The notes: generated by a model not told the origin, from the letters alone. DNA of 6,103 bases from an uncultured Oscillospiraceae bacterium (GCA_900556255.1 USNZ01000083.1:1-6103), one strand, 5' to 3'. Shown: positions 1 through 5,348, counted from the first letter of the stretch. Program-made: numbers and translations.

Positions 1-54
1 GAACTCCCACGGGCGGAGTCAGAGTCCGCTGCACTACCATTATGCGAATCCCCA
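1..54 (-). tRNA. tRNA-Gln, anticodon CTG, 3' end cut by window edge
   Basis: Read on the minus strand from position 54, the sequence folds as a tRNA up to C56 of the T loop, where the window ends. The acceptor 5' strand is TGGGGAT (54-48). The D arm GCAT...GTGC has the conserved A14, G18-G19 and A21. The anticodon stem GCGGA/TCCGC is a perfect 5 bp around the 7-base loop CTCTGAC, with U33 and anticodon CTG at 22-20. A 4-base variable loop is followed by the T stem GGGAG and TTC. A U at position 1, giving a weak first acceptor pair, is typical of bacterial tRNA-Gln, and CTG reads CAG codons. The T-loop remainder, the 3' acceptor strand and any CCA are outside the window, so acceptor pairing cannot be checked. 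Read on the plus strand the same stem would give anticodon CAG, but the D-loop invariants fit only the minus strand. Confidence 0.88.
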
Positions 55-98
55 TTGGGCTTTGTTGTGGGCTGTTGTGTTGCCCTCAACGCTTTAAT

Positions 99-136
99 AT
101 TATAACCGCCAAAAGCCCATTTGTCAACACTTTTTT
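99..136 (-). promoter_or_regulatory. Consensus sigma-A promoter with UP-like A-tract for tRNA-Gln
   Basis: On the minus strand there is a perfect -35 TTGACA (127-122), a spacer of exactly 17 nt, and a perfect -10 TATAAT (104-99). Directly upstream of the -35 lies AAAAAAGTG (136-128), which fits the proximal UP-element consensus AAAAAARNR, with a further A7 tract at 147-141. Transcription should start near position 92, giving a leader of roughly 38 nt before the tRNA at 54. A 6/6 plus 6/6 match with ideal spacing is expected of a stable-RNA promoter. Confidence 0.88.
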
Positions 137-156
137 CGCATTTTTTTGAAAAAAGT
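129..156. repeat. AT-rich inverted repeat upstream of the tRNA promoter
   Basis: A perfect 9-bp inverted repeat, ACTTTTTTC (129-137) and GAAAAAAGT (148-156), flanks a 10-nt loop. It lies between the end of the acetyltransferase-like gene and the -35 box of the tRNA promoter. The stem has only two G:C pairs and no T-run behind it, so it is a poor terminator. The runs of A and T are better explained as curved or UP-element DNA for the promoter. No other terminator is visible after the stop codon at 187, so the upstream operon may read into the tRNA. Confidence 0.5.
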
Positions 157-186
157 TAAAGTTATTTCGTTTTGCACGCTGTGCCG

Positions 187-1185
187 TTATTCTGCGGGTA
201 AATTCGGTCGATCCTGGTCGCCGTCCGCCTTGAACATCACAAAGTTTTCCGGCTTGTTGGTAAAATAGTAATACTCGGTATTTTCGCGCAGCGGCGGGGT
301 CAGGTAATTGGGTATGATCTGCCCGTCATCGGGCAGGCGCTCCACAAAGCCCGCAGCGCGCCACACAGCGGCCGGAACGCCCGCGTTATAGCAGTCCATA
401 TACTCGGCCTTCTCGCGGTGCAGAATGGCGTCCAGCGCCGCACCTATGCGGGGCAGCACGGCGTCCTCGCCCACAAAGTCGACCAGACGTACCACGGGCA
501 CACAGCCGGTGTCCTGTGCGCTTACCGTGCGGGTCACGGCGTAGGCCAGCAGGCGGCCGTTCTCGCGCGCGGCCCAGACGTCATATTGGAAGTGCGGGTA
601 GTGGAAATACCGACGCCGCATATACCAGGTATCCTTGCGGGGGGTGTGGGGCGTGGGCGGCATGCCCAGAGCGAACAGTTCATCGACGGTCTCGACCTTT
701 TCCAGCCCCAGATCGCGCCGCACTGGCAGGATATCCGCCCTGTGCAGCACAGCCAGGCTGTACTCGGCCTTGGGGGCCAGCCGATAATAGTGCGGCAGAC
801 GCTCGGCCTGCCAGCCCAAAAAGCGGTAGAAGGCGCAGGTTTTGGGGCGTATGTTGTTGCAGGCCACGACCTCGGCCCCCGTCAGCTGCGGCAGGGCGTT
901 CATCAGCTCCAGTCCGACGCCGTTGTGGCCCTTGGCAGCCACCCAGACGCTTACCCACACATCGCGCCCTGCGGCGTTGGCGCGGATATACCCCGCTGCG
1001 CTCAGATAGCGGCCATCCTGCTCGGCCACGACAAACTGCGGCACACCGTCGCGCCCCGCGTAGTAGTGGCGGTAAAACTCCGGGCGGTTGATGAGTGGCA
1101 GGCGCATATCAAAATTTTGGTTGATAAAGTCAATGACCGCGCGTTCCTCGCCCGCGGCGGCATGACGAAAGACAGCATCAGACAA
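187..1185 (-). CDS. Protein with two GNAT-like domains, probable N-acyltransferase
   Basis: A cytosolic protein of 332 residues, about twice the length of a single-domain GNAT. The first half (about 1-137) has a GNAT look: a beta strand and acyl-CoA-loop-like stretch VWVAAKGHNGVGLELM (80-95), then FYRFLGWQ (119-126), the usual motif-B 'FY..LGF' helix. The second half (about 150-300) repeats the pattern in weaker form: a mid-domain strand at 231-238 and NAGVPAAVWRAAGF (267-280) in the motif-B position. The C-terminus carries a striking acidic DGDQDRPN (321-328). I infer transfer of an acyl group from CoA or from the adjacent carrier protein to an amine or hydroxyl; the acceptor is unknown. The start codon is TTG (1185-1183), chosen because AGGAGG (1199-1194) lies 8 nt upstream. 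It overlaps the end of the ketoreductase gene by 8 nt, implying translational coupling. One domain may be catalytically dead. Confidence 0.72.
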   Translation of the reverse strand: MSDAVFRHAAAGEERAVIDFINQNFDMRLPLINRPEFYRHYYAGRDGVPQFVVAEQDGRYLSAAGYIRANAAGRDVWVSVWVAAKGHNGVGLELMNALPQLTGAEVVACNNIRPKTCAFYRFLGWQAERLPHYYRLAPKAEYSLAVLHRADILPVRRDLGLEKVETVDELFALGMPPTPHTPRKDTWYMRRRYFHYPHFQYDVWAARENGRLLAYAVTRTVSAQDTGCVPVVRLVDFVGEDAVLPRIGAALDAILHREKAEYMDCYNAGVPAAVWRAAGFVERLPDDGQIIPNYLTPPLRENTEYYYFTNKPENFVMFKADGDQDRPNLPAE

Positions 1186-1915
1186 TGGCAGAGCCTCCTG
1201 TGATGGGCAGCGTTACGCCGGTGATAAAGCCGGCCTCCTGCGACAGCAAAAACGCCATGGCGGGCACGACGTCGTCGGGGCGGGCGTTGCGGCCCATGGG
1301 GTTGTCGGCGGCGGCGGCCTGCACGATGAGGTCGGGGGTGTCCTTGAGGAAGTTGGTTTCCATCATGCTGGGGGCCACGCAGTTGACGGTGACGCCGAAC
1401 TTGGCGTACTCGACCGCCAAACTCTTGACCAGCCCGCCGATAGCGCTTTTGGCCATGACGTAGGCGGCGGTGTTTTTGGGCGGGCAGCCAATGGTATAGC
1501 TGGTCTGGATAAACAGCACACGGCCGAACTTTGCCTTGGCCATGGCGGGCAGAATGGCGCGCAGAATACGCACGGCGCTGTGGATCTCGATCTCCATATC
1601 CAGATCAAACCGCGCCTGGTCAAACGCCTTAAATTTGGTGTTTACGACCGGCAGCGCGGGCAGATGCACAAAATGGGTGGGCGCGGGGGCGTCCTGCAGC
1701 TGCTGCACAAAAGCGTCCACCTTGGCGCGGTCGGACAAATCGGCGTCATAGGTCTTGATGCGGCCCGCAAACGCGGCACACAGGGCGTCCAGCTTGGGCA
1801 GGTCGCCGCAGCCCTGGGCCAGCACAACGCTGTCCGGCTCGGCGCGCAGCAGACGTTCGATCAGGGCGCGGCCCACATCGCTGGTGGCGCCTGTGATGAG
1901 ATAGGTATATGCCAT
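1178..1915 (-). CDS. FabG-like short-chain dehydrogenase/ketoreductase, divergent subfamily
   Basis: A classical-length SDR (245 residues) likely to reduce a 3-oxoacyl thioester on the neighbouring carrier protein with NAD(P)H in the cytosol. The Rossmann glycine motif is TGATSDVG (8-15). Catalytic Ser139 and the Tyr152-x-x-x-Lys156 pair (YVMAK) are present. The C-terminus has the FabG-type ITGVTLPITGG (231-241). It is unusual in two places. The NNAG structural motif after strand 4 reads HLPAL (84-88), and the fourth tetrad residue, normally Asn, seems replaced (Glu110 in my alignment). The usual PG after strand 6 reads PSMMET (182-187). From memory these changes resemble SDRs found beside acyl carrier proteins in surface-glycan loci. 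The ATG follows AAGGAGG (1929-1923), which overlaps the stop codon of the MaoC gene. The gene ends inside the start region of the GNAT-like gene. It is not the housekeeping FabG. Confidence 0.85.
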   Translation of the reverse strand: MAYTYLITGATSDVGRALIERLLRAEPDSVVLAQGCGDLPKLDALCAAFAGRIKTYDADLSDRAKVDAFVQQLQDAPAPTHFVHLPALPVVNTKFKAFDQARFDLDMEIEIHSAVRILRAILPAMAKAKFGRVLFIQTSYTIGCPPKNTAAYVMAKSAIGGLVKSLAVEYAKFGVTVNCVAPSMMETNFLKDTPDLIVQAAAADNPMGRNARPDDVVPAMAFLLSQEAGFITGVTLPITGGSAIV

Positions 1916-1927
1916 GGGAAAACCTCC

Positions 1928-2344
1928 TTATTTTGCAAGACCCGCCTTGATGACGCCGCGGGTGACGCGCTTGCCGTCCTGATTGGTGATGACGGCTTTG
2001 ATCTCGGCCTCGCTGCCGATTTCACTGACGCTGACCACCGTCCCCTTGACGGTCAGGGTATCGCCGATAAAAATCGGCTTGGCAAACTTGCACTCGACCC
2101 CGTGCAGCAGGCAATGCTCGCCGGGCAGGTAGACGCCCGCCAGCGTGGAAAAAAAGCTCGCCCCCAGCATACCGTAGACGACGCGCCCCGAAAATCCGCG
2201 CTGCTGCGCGTATTCGGCATCCATATGGATGGGCGAAACATCGCCTGTGATCTCGCAGAATTTCTGCATCATCTCGGCGGTGACGGTCACGGTAAATTCT
2301 TCGGTAAGGCCGGGGGTCATTTCGGCCAGGGTGTAGTGGTTCAT
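1928..2344 (-). CDS. MaoC-like hot-dog enoyl hydratase / hydroxyacyl dehydratase
   Basis: A cytosolic protein of 138 residues, the usual size of single hot-dog R-specific enoyl-CoA hydratases (PhaJ type). The hydratase signature DVSPIHMD (35-42) supplies the catalytic Asp35 and His40. GRVVYGMLGAS (53-63) is the following helix with the conserved G-M-x-x-S segment. Family members interconvert (R)-3-hydroxyacyl and trans-2-enoyl thioesters on CoA or ACP. Next to a carrier protein and ketoreductase, I infer action on the ketoreductase product. I chose the ATG at 2344 because AAAGGA (2359-2354) lies 9 nt upstream. The frame opens further to a GTG at 2386, but that codon falls in the loop of a terminator hairpin and has no binding site. 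Its stop codon is part of the ketoreductase's ribosome binding site, so the two genes are tightly coupled. Confidence 0.88.
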   Translation of the reverse strand: MNHYTLAEMTPGLTEEFTVTVTAEMMQKFCEITGDVSPIHMDAEYAQQRGFSGRVVYGMLGASFFSTLAGVYLPGEHCLLHGVECKFAKPIFIGDTLTVKGTVVSVSEIGSEAEIKAVITNQDGKRVTRGVIKAGLAK

Positions 2345-2372
2345 ACGGGTACATCCTTTATCGTAAAATTTG

Positions 2373-2400
2373 AAAAAAGGCGGCACAAGGCCGCCCTTTT
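2373..2400 (-). terminator. Intrinsic terminator between the carrier protein and MaoC genes
   Basis: On the minus strand, starting 4 nt after the carrier protein's stop codon, there is AAAAG, then GGCGGC (2395-2390), a CTTGT loop, GCCGCC (2384-2379) and a run of six T (2378-2373). The A and T flanks extend the stem to about 11 bp with one G-U pair. This is a textbook Rho-independent terminator. Its T-run ends only 28 nt before the MaoC start codon, leaving space for a ribosome binding site but not for a separate promoter. The downstream genes must therefore depend on readthrough or regulated antitermination. Confidence 0.88.
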
Positions 2401-2404
2401 GCTA

Positions 2405-2644
2405 TTACACCATGCGGGCCACGAGGTCCAGCAGGTCACCGACATTTTCCAAACCGCGCACATCGGCCAGCTTGAACTTGATGCCAAACTTTTTCTCGAT
2501 GGCGGTCAGCAGGTTGATCTGCTCCAGGCTGTCCCAGTCCTCGATATCGTCGGCGCAGGTCTCTCGGTTAATTTCCAGCGTATCATCGTCAAAGTTATCG
2601 CGGAAAATATCCTGTACCGCGCTCAAAATTTCCTGTTCGGTCAT
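2405..2644 (-). CDS. Stand-alone acyl carrier protein
   Basis: A 79-residue acidic protein of the length and helix pattern of an acyl carrier protein. The phosphopantetheine site is DWDSLEQINLL (36-46), with Ser39 as the attachment residue at the start of helix II. It is preceded by the acidic loop DDIED (32-36) and followed by EKKFGIKF and the helix III/IV region ending at ENVGDLLDLV (66-75). It shuttles thioester-bound acyl groups in the cytosol after activation by a phosphopantetheinyl transferase, which is not in this window. The divergent sequence around DSL and the partner genes argue for a specialised carrier rather than the housekeeping AcpP. ATG at 2644 follows AAAGGAG (2660-2654) by 9 nt. 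The gene has its own promoter upstream and a terminator immediately downstream, so it is set up as the best expressed member of its operon. Confidence 0.93.
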   Translation of the reverse strand: MTEQEILSAVQDIFRDNFDDDTLEINRETCADDIEDWDSLEQINLLTAIEKKFGIKFKLADVRGLENVGDLLDLVARMV

Positions 2645-2680
2645 AGTGTGACGCTCCTTTATTGCTTTATAGATATTTAC

Positions 2681-2709
2681 ATTGTAGCATATTTGGGGCC
2701 GACTTGCAA
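2681..2709 (-). promoter_or_regulatory. Promoter for the carrier protein operon
   Basis: Between the XpaC-like gene and the carrier protein gene, the minus strand has TTGCAA (2709-2704, 4/6 to the -35 consensus), a 17-nt spacer, and TACAAT (2686-2681, 5/6 to the -10). The -10 is preceded by TGC, which makes an extended -10. The predicted start near 2674 leaves a leader of about 30 nt containing the AAAGGAG binding site. Confidence 0.72.
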
Positions 2710-2713
2710 GGGT

Positions 2714-3964
2714 TCACTGTTTTTTGAACGGCGTATCGTCGGTCAGGCCATCGGCGCGCAGCATGTTCTGCATCACGTCGATATCGGCGCTGACATCCAT
2801 GGCATCGTCCTGGAAAAGCTGATCCAGCTGGGTCTCAAAGGCATGCACCAGCATATCCATCGTTTGCTCAATGCGTTGCTTGGACTCGGTGATGTTCTCC
2901 CCCTCGACATCCTGCGCGTCCAGCTCGGCGTAGGTTTTCAGCAGCTTGAGCGAGGTCGGGAGATAATAATCCATAAATTTGCGCATCTTGGGCAGCTTGT
3001 CGGGGTCGGACTTGGCCTGCTCAAAAATTTTGGCAGACACTGCCTCCAATCGGCTGATCTTGTCGCTCATCACCTCGTCGGGGATGGCATCATTGACGGC
3101 GCGCAGCTCGTCCAGAATTTGCTGATACTGGTCTTTTTGCTGCTGCACCGTCTTTTTCGGCTTGGGCTTTGCCGGTTTTTCCGGCGGGCGTTCCTTGACG
3201 ACAAGGCAGCGGCGGCGCATATCCAAAAAGGCATTGGGGCCGAACAACCCCTTGTCTATGCAGTTTTCCAGATGCTTGCGGCATTTGTCGTAGCTGCAGG
3301 GAATGGCATCGGCAATGTCCTGAATGTACATATACGGGGCGTCGCCCACAATGTTCTTGATTTTTTTGCGCATGCGGGACGTAGTGCGCACATGGTTGGC
3401 ACCCAGCAGGCAGCCCACGCCGCCGCTGAGCGCGACCAGTGCGGGCATGGCGTCTTGAATGAGCCATCTCCAGTAGTAGCCGCCCTCGGCCAGGGCATCG
3501 GGCAGCCAATAAATGCCGTCCGGCAGTGCCACCAGTGCGGTCACCAGCAGCACCACGCCGGCAATGGTAAGCCCCCGTGCCAGCCCTGCCTTGTCACCCC
3601 CGGTCTTGATGACGGGCGTTTTGGCGGGGCGGTCATACACGGCCGCACGGGTGGGGCGGTTGTACACGGCGGTGTACTCGCGGTGCATTTTGGTCTGAAC
3701 TGTGTGGACTTTTTGTTCAAAGCCGCCCAGCTTGCCGTTTTTGATGGCGGCGTTGACGCCGATAAACACCAGCCCCACCGGCCATGCGCCTACCACAAAG
3801 GCGCCCACAATGGCCCACCACGGAAACTGAAACGGCGCATCGCCGCGGTGGTATTCGCCGCGGGCGGTGTAGCGGTTCTGGTAGCGGGGGTCACTGCCGC
3901 TGTATGGCTGGTCAGGGTCGGTATAGAGGGGTTTGACGGGTTCGTTGGGGTCTTGATATGGCAT
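2714..3964 (-). CDS. XpaC-family membrane protein with winged-helix-like domain
   Basis: A 416-residue membrane protein. The N-terminus is polar and rich in Pro and Tyr (1-45). Hydrophobic segments lie at about 49-71, 129-147 and 172-189. A soluble part at about 197-256 (PYMYIQDIADAIPCSYDKCRKHLENCIDKGLF at 210-241) resembles the small winged-helix modules on Firmicutes membrane proteins. A Lys/Pro linker (257-272) leads to a helical C-terminal domain (about 275-408). That domain, with YYLPTSLKLLKTYAELD (333-349) and LFQDDAMDVSADIDVMQNML (383-402), matches the XpaC family as I remember it. The family name comes from an indolyl phosphate hydrolysis phenotype. It has no established enzymatic mechanism and often occurs with TelA-like proteins, so an envelope or stress role is only inference. 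ATG at 3964 has GAGGAA (3975-3970) 5 nt upstream. It lies 16 nt after the SGNH hydrolase gene and is surely cotranscribed with it. Confidence 0.8.
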   Translation of the reverse strand: MPYQDPNEPVKPLYTDPDQPYSGSDPRYQNRYTARGEYHRGDAPFQFPWWAIVGAFVVGAWPVGLVFIGVNAAIKNGKLGGFEQKVHTVQTKMHREYTAVYNRPTRAAVYDRPAKTPVIKTGGDKAGLARGLTIAGVVLLVTALVALPDGIYWLPDALAEGGYYWRWLIQDAMPALVALSGGVGCLLGANHVRTTSRMRKKIKNIVGDAPYMYIQDIADAIPCSYDKCRKHLENCIDKGLFGPNAFLDMRRRCLVVKERPPEKPAKPKPKKTVQQQKDQYQQILDELRAVNDAIPDEVMSDKISRLEAVSAKIFEQAKSDPDKLPKMRKFMDYYLPTSLKLLKTYAELDAQDVEGENITESKQRIEQTMDMLVHAFETQLDQLFQDDAMDVSADIDVMQNMLRADGLTDDTPFKKQ

Positions 3965-3980
3965 AATATTTCCTCGATGC

Positions 3981-5150
3981 TTACGGTATATCGTTCAAAA
4001 GTTGTTTTACGTCCTCGCTGAGGTAGTAGGTGCTGCCCTGCTGGTAGGGGTTTTGCTTGCTGTACGGCGTGTGGGTGCACAGGTAGCTGACCCACTTGTT
4101 GTAGCCCGAAACCTTGAGGTGCACACCGTCCGGCTGGGCGTATTCGGCAAGAAGATAGCCGTTTTCGTCGCTGAATTCGGCGTTCAGATCCAGGAAGTAC
4201 ATCCCACGCTCGGCGCACAGGGCGCGGATCTGCTCGTTGATGGGGCGCAGGTGGTCGGGCGTCAGGCCGGGCTTGTCGGCGGCGGCCTCCTGCGTGGCAG
4301 GCAGAATGGACTGCACGAAAAAGCGGGTGTTGGGCAGTGCGGCGGAAAGCTCGTCCAGCATACGGGCGTAGTAGTTGATAAAGCTCTGCTCACCGCCGGT
4401 CTGCACCAAAGCGTTGGTGCCCAGCAGCAGATACAGCTTGGCGGGCTGGGCTGCCGTGAGCACGTCCATGGCGACTTCCTCGCCGCGGTCGGGGCTGGTG
4501 ACGGTGGTGCGGTTGACGATGGTGTTGGGGCTGATGCTCTTGTAACCGCAAACCAGCGCGCCGCCCACGTCGATGCCGTACTCGGCTGCGCAGAAGCCCT
4601 CGGTCAAAGAGTCGCCCAAGAAGGCGGCGTCCGCAAACCACGCGGTGGTCACGCGGCCGAATTCCGGCACCTCTGTGTCGGATTTTTGCGGCGCAGCGGT
4701 GTAGGTGTAGCCGGTCTCGGCCGTTTGGGGCACAGGGCCGACCGCACCCCAGTTGATAGCCTGCACGTTGCCGCTGCCCTGGTTGCCGCCGTAGGGCACC
4801 GGTGCCACCAGCTGGGCGGCACCGATTTGCGGCGCGGCGGGAATGGCCGTGGGGTCAATGCCCTTGACCGTCTTGGGCAAAAGCAATGTGATAACGCCGG
4901 ACGCCAGCAAGATGCCCCCCACCGTGCCGACGAAAATCAGCTGACGGCGGCGGCGACGGCGCGCACGGGCATGGCGGGCGGCATCGCGACGCTGTTCCGG
5001 CGTGGGGGTCGGGCGGCGCGGCGGGTTCGGGCGCGGCGGGGTGACCCACTCCCCTTGCCAATCGGTATTTTGCGGGGGCGGCGCAGGGCGGCGCGGGACG
5101 CTGCCTTGCATCGGTTGTTTGCGATAGATATTTCGGTTTTCCTGCGGCAC
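3981..5150 (-). CDS. Membrane-anchored SGNH/GDSL-family hydrolase
   Basis: A 389-residue protein with a Pro/Arg-rich cytoplasmic N-terminus (1-70), an unbroken run of six Arg (64-69), and one hydrophobic anchor (about 71-91). A low-complexity Ala/Pro/Gly linker (about 98-160) leads to an extracytoplasmic catalytic domain (about 170-360). That domain has the SGNH blocks in order: FLGDSLTEGF (177-186) with nucleophile Ser181, LLGTNAL (242-248) with Asn246, and PDGVHL (340-345) with Asp341 and His344. CGYKSIS (201-207) probably supplies the block II glycine. Family members are esterases, deacetylases or acyltransferases on lipids, glycans or peptidoglycan. Topology suggests a cell-surface substrate, but which one cannot be read here. 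The start is GTG (5150-5148), supported by a full match to the 16S anti-Shine-Dalgarno (AAGGAGGTGA within 5168-5157) 6 nt upstream. It is first in an operon with the XpaC-like gene. Confidence 0.88.
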   Translation of the reverse strand: MPQENRNIYRKQPMQGSVPRRPAPPPQNTDWQGEWVTPPRPNPPRRPTPTPEQRRDAARHARARRRRRRQLIFVGTVGGILLASGVITLLLPKTVKGIDPTAIPAAPQIGAAQLVAPVPYGGNQGSGNVQAINWGAVGPVPQTAETGYTYTAAPQKSDTEVPEFGRVTTAWFADAAFLGDSLTEGFCAAEYGIDVGGALVCGYKSISPNTIVNRTTVTSPDRGEEVAMDVLTAAQPAKLYLLLGTNALVQTGGEQSFINYYARMLDELSAALPNTRFFVQSILPATQEAAADKPGLTPDHLRPINEQIRALCAERGMYFLDLNAEFSDENGYLLAEYAQPDGVHLKVSGYNKWVSYLCTHTPYSKQNPYQQGSTYYLSEDVKQLLNDIP

Positions 5151-5156
5151 GGCGGG

Positions 5157-5188
5157 TCACCTCCTTTTGGGTGTTACAGTAAATTATA
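5157..5188 (-). promoter_or_regulatory. Extended -10 promoter and near-perfect ribosome binding site for the SGNH hydrolase operon
   Basis: On the minus strand a perfect TATAAT (5188-5183) is preceded by TGC, giving an extended -10. I see no convincing -35 at 16-18 nt spacing. Transcription from about 5176 gives a short leader holding AAAAGGAGGTGA (5168-5157), fully complementary to the 16S rRNA tail, 6 nt before the GTG start. The strong binding site probably offsets the weaker start codon. A 12-bp inverted repeat (5189-5200) abuts the -10. Confidence 0.7.
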
Positions 5189-5200
5189 GCACAAATGTGC
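5189..5200. repeat. Short inverted repeat in promoter spacer, possible operator
   Basis: GCACA (5189-5193) and TGTGC (5196-5200) form a perfect 5-bp inverted repeat with 2 bases between them, directly against the -10 box of the SGNH hydrolase promoter. A bound repressor there would block RNA polymerase. At this length a chance occurrence is quite possible. Confidence 0.35.
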
Positions 5201-5266
5201 GGGCAAAAACAGTGGGACGGCAAAGTTTTACCGGTAATTTTTTCGGCGGATTTTGGTTGCTGCCAT

Positions 5267-5305
5267 GCAGGGGGCCTGCTCCCTGCGCCTCGGAAGCAGC
5301 GGCGC
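5267..5305. repeat. GC-rich inverted repeats next to the 24-bp palindrome
   Basis: Two more small inverted repeats stand side by side. GCAGGG (5267-5272) pairs with CCCTGC (5281-5286), with an alternative GCAGG/CCTGC pairing inside. GCGCC (5285-5289) pairs with GGCGC (5301-5305). They touch the stronger palindrome at 5306-5329, so the intergenic RNA could fold into a run of stem-loops. Neither is followed by a T-run in the direction of transcription. Confidence 0.4.
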
Positions 5306-5329
5306 CTTTCTTTGGGCGTCCAAAGAAAG
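5306..5329. repeat. Perfect 10-bp inverted repeat (REP-like palindrome)
   Basis: CTTTCTTTGG (5306-5315) and CCAAAGAAAG (5320-5329) are perfect inverted copies around a 4-nt loop, GCGT. The element lies 19 bp beyond the stop codon of the upstream dehydrogenase gene and inside the gap before the SGNH hydrolase. No T-run follows on the minus strand, so it is not a canonical Rho-independent terminator, although it could stabilise the 3' end of the dehydrogenase mRNA. Its shape and position suggest a dispersed repetitive extragenic palindrome. Only a genome-wide count would show this. Confidence 0.7.
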
Positions 5330-5348
5330 TACCACACATCTTTCCCTT

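Noticed and set aside
129..156. AT-rich inverted repeat as terminator of the GNAT-like gene
   Set aside because: The stem has two G:C pairs only and no T-run follows on the minus strand; it fits better as A-tract DNA of the tRNA promoter.
1928..2386. Longer MaoC reading frame starting at a GTG at 2386
   Set aside because: The GTG lies in the loop of the intrinsic terminator and has no binding site. The ATG at 2344 has AAAGGA at good spacing and fits the family length.
1580..4021. Open plus-strand frame of 813 codons running antisense across several genes
   Set aside because: It is antisense to the ketoreductase, MaoC, ACP and XpaC-like genes, crosses their gaps and promoter, has no ribosome binding site and reads as low-complexity His/Gly/Val-rich protein. 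It is a by-product of GC-rich codon usage.
4002..5189. Long plus-strand frame antisense to the SGNH hydrolase
   Set aside because: The minus-strand frame has clear SGNH catalytic blocks, a membrane anchor and a perfect ribosome binding site; the plus-strand frame has none of these.
5228..5237. Perfect 10-bp palindrome TTACCGGTAA as an operator
   Set aside because: It is upstream of the hydrolase promoter by about 30 bp with no second copy, and 10-bp palindromes occur by chance often enough that I cannot support a function.
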